Of a stretch of 6,729 bases of DNA, positions 6,229 to 6,729 are shown piece by piece. The notes under the pieces were generated by a model. That model made no database searches, was not told the origin of the DNA, and worked only from the letters and a program-made list of their open reading frames with translations. This DNA comes from Putridiphycobacter sp965367695. GTDB taxonomy: Bacteria; Bacteroidota; Bacteroidia; Flavobacteriales_D; Crocinitomicaceae. Numbering within the stretch: position 1 is the first letter of the stretch; each line of letters begins with the position of its first letter. The translations under genes and the position numbers were made by a program. The DNA lies in NCBI GenBank assembly GCA_965367695.1, contig CBDUKB010000167.1:1-6729 (forward strand), in the 5' to 3' direction.

Positions 6229-6729
6229 TTATGATTCGCTTTGAACACGAATCGTATTTTTAACTTTGATGGCTATTGCCTTTGCTTTGTCTAAAGATGA
6301 ATTGACAACAGTAATGTGTCCCATCTTTCTAAAAGGTTTGGTTTCGGCTTTGCCATATATATGTGGTGTTACGCCAGGTAAAGCCAAAATTTCTTCCATT
6401 CCTGTATATTTTACTTTACCATGGAATCCTTTTTCACCCAATAAATTGAGCATCACACTTGGTATTTTTATATCGGTGCAACCCAAAGGTAGGTTTAAAA
6501 TCGCTCTTAAGTGTTGCTCAAATTGGGAAGTAATATTTCCTTCAATGGTATGGTGTCCGCTATTGTGTGGACGGGGTGCAATTTCGTTAACTAATAATTC
6601 ATCATCAGCTGTCAAGAATAATTCTACCGCTAGAATGCCAATAAAATCTAATTTTAACACAATTTGCTCTGCAATATCAGCTGCTTTTTTGCTGATGGTT
6701 TCTGAAACATCTGCTGGAGAGAATAAAAA
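6229..6729 (-). CDS. purK: N5-carboxyaminoimidazole ribonucleotide synthase, C-terminal part (5' end beyond window)
   Basis: The frame is open from the right edge to the TAA at 6229-6231, giving 166 residues, roughly the last 40-45% of a typical PurK. A GTG at 6660 lies within this frame but is internal, because clear family sequence continues upstream to the edge. The ATP-grasp core is recognised by KLDFIGILAVELFLT, the metal and substrate-binding block LLVNEIAPRPHNSGHHTIEG, SQFEQHLRAILNLPLG, and the C-terminal domain with MLNLLGE and KPFRKMGHITVV. PurK uses ATP and bicarbonate to carboxylate AIR to N5-CAIR, the substrate of PurE encoded 12 bases downstream. The two are almost certainly co-transcribed. 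No disruption is seen in the visible part. Confidence 0.94.
   Translation of the reverse strand, partial: FLFSPADVSETISKKAADIAEQIVLKLDFIGILAVELFLTADDELLVNEIAPRPHNSGHHTIEGNITSQFEQHLRAILNLPLGCTDIKIPSVMLNLLGEKGFHGKVKYTGMEEILALPGVTPHIYGKAETKPFRKMGHITVVNSSLDKAKAIAIKVKNTIRVQSES

Overview
The window looks like ordinary chromosomal DNA from a member of the Bacteroidota. The support is an AT-rich sequence, start sites with almost no Shine-Dalgarno signal, TAnnTTTG-type promoter boxes, a TonB-dependent receptor with an N-terminal carboxypeptidase-regulatory-like domain, and a DUF6787-type small membrane protein. The genus cannot be fixed from the sequence. Every gene I can support lies on the minus strand, so transcription runs from the right edge to the left edge. 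I see no rRNA, tRNA, CRISPR array, insertion sequence or other mobile element, and no gap longer than 111 bases.

Right block (6729 to 4774): the C-terminal part of purK (cut by the window edge), purE, rsmG and a small antibiotic-biosynthesis-monooxygenase-fold protein. The three junctions are 12, 0 and 3 bases, so this is very probably one operon. PurK and PurE catalyse consecutive steps that turn AIR into CAIR in purine synthesis. RsmG methylates 16S rRNA. The last protein is a probable small oxygenase or dimeric ferredoxin-like-fold protein of unknown substrate.

Middle block (4663 to 1901): after a 110-base gap with a candidate promoter come an NhaC-family Na+/H+ antiporter with a signal peptide and an extra exported N-terminal domain, ruvX/yqgF overlapping it by one base (TAATG), and a small single-pass membrane protein of a conserved but uncharacterised kind. 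A 50-base gap holding a perfect short palindrome and a TAnnTTTG box separates these from a DUF6787-like two-segment membrane protein (1850 to 1503).

Left block (1408 to 1): the N-terminal 469 codons of a TonB-dependent outer-membrane receptor run off the left edge with no internal stop. Its 94-base upstream region carries the most notable non-coding signal here: two 19-base direct repeats, 16 of 19 identical and offset by 21 bases. Their cores fit the known LytTR response-regulator half-site at the expected 12-base spacing. This suggests that the receptor is controlled by a LytTR-type two-component regulator. I found no convincing sign of a wholly new multi-gene system.
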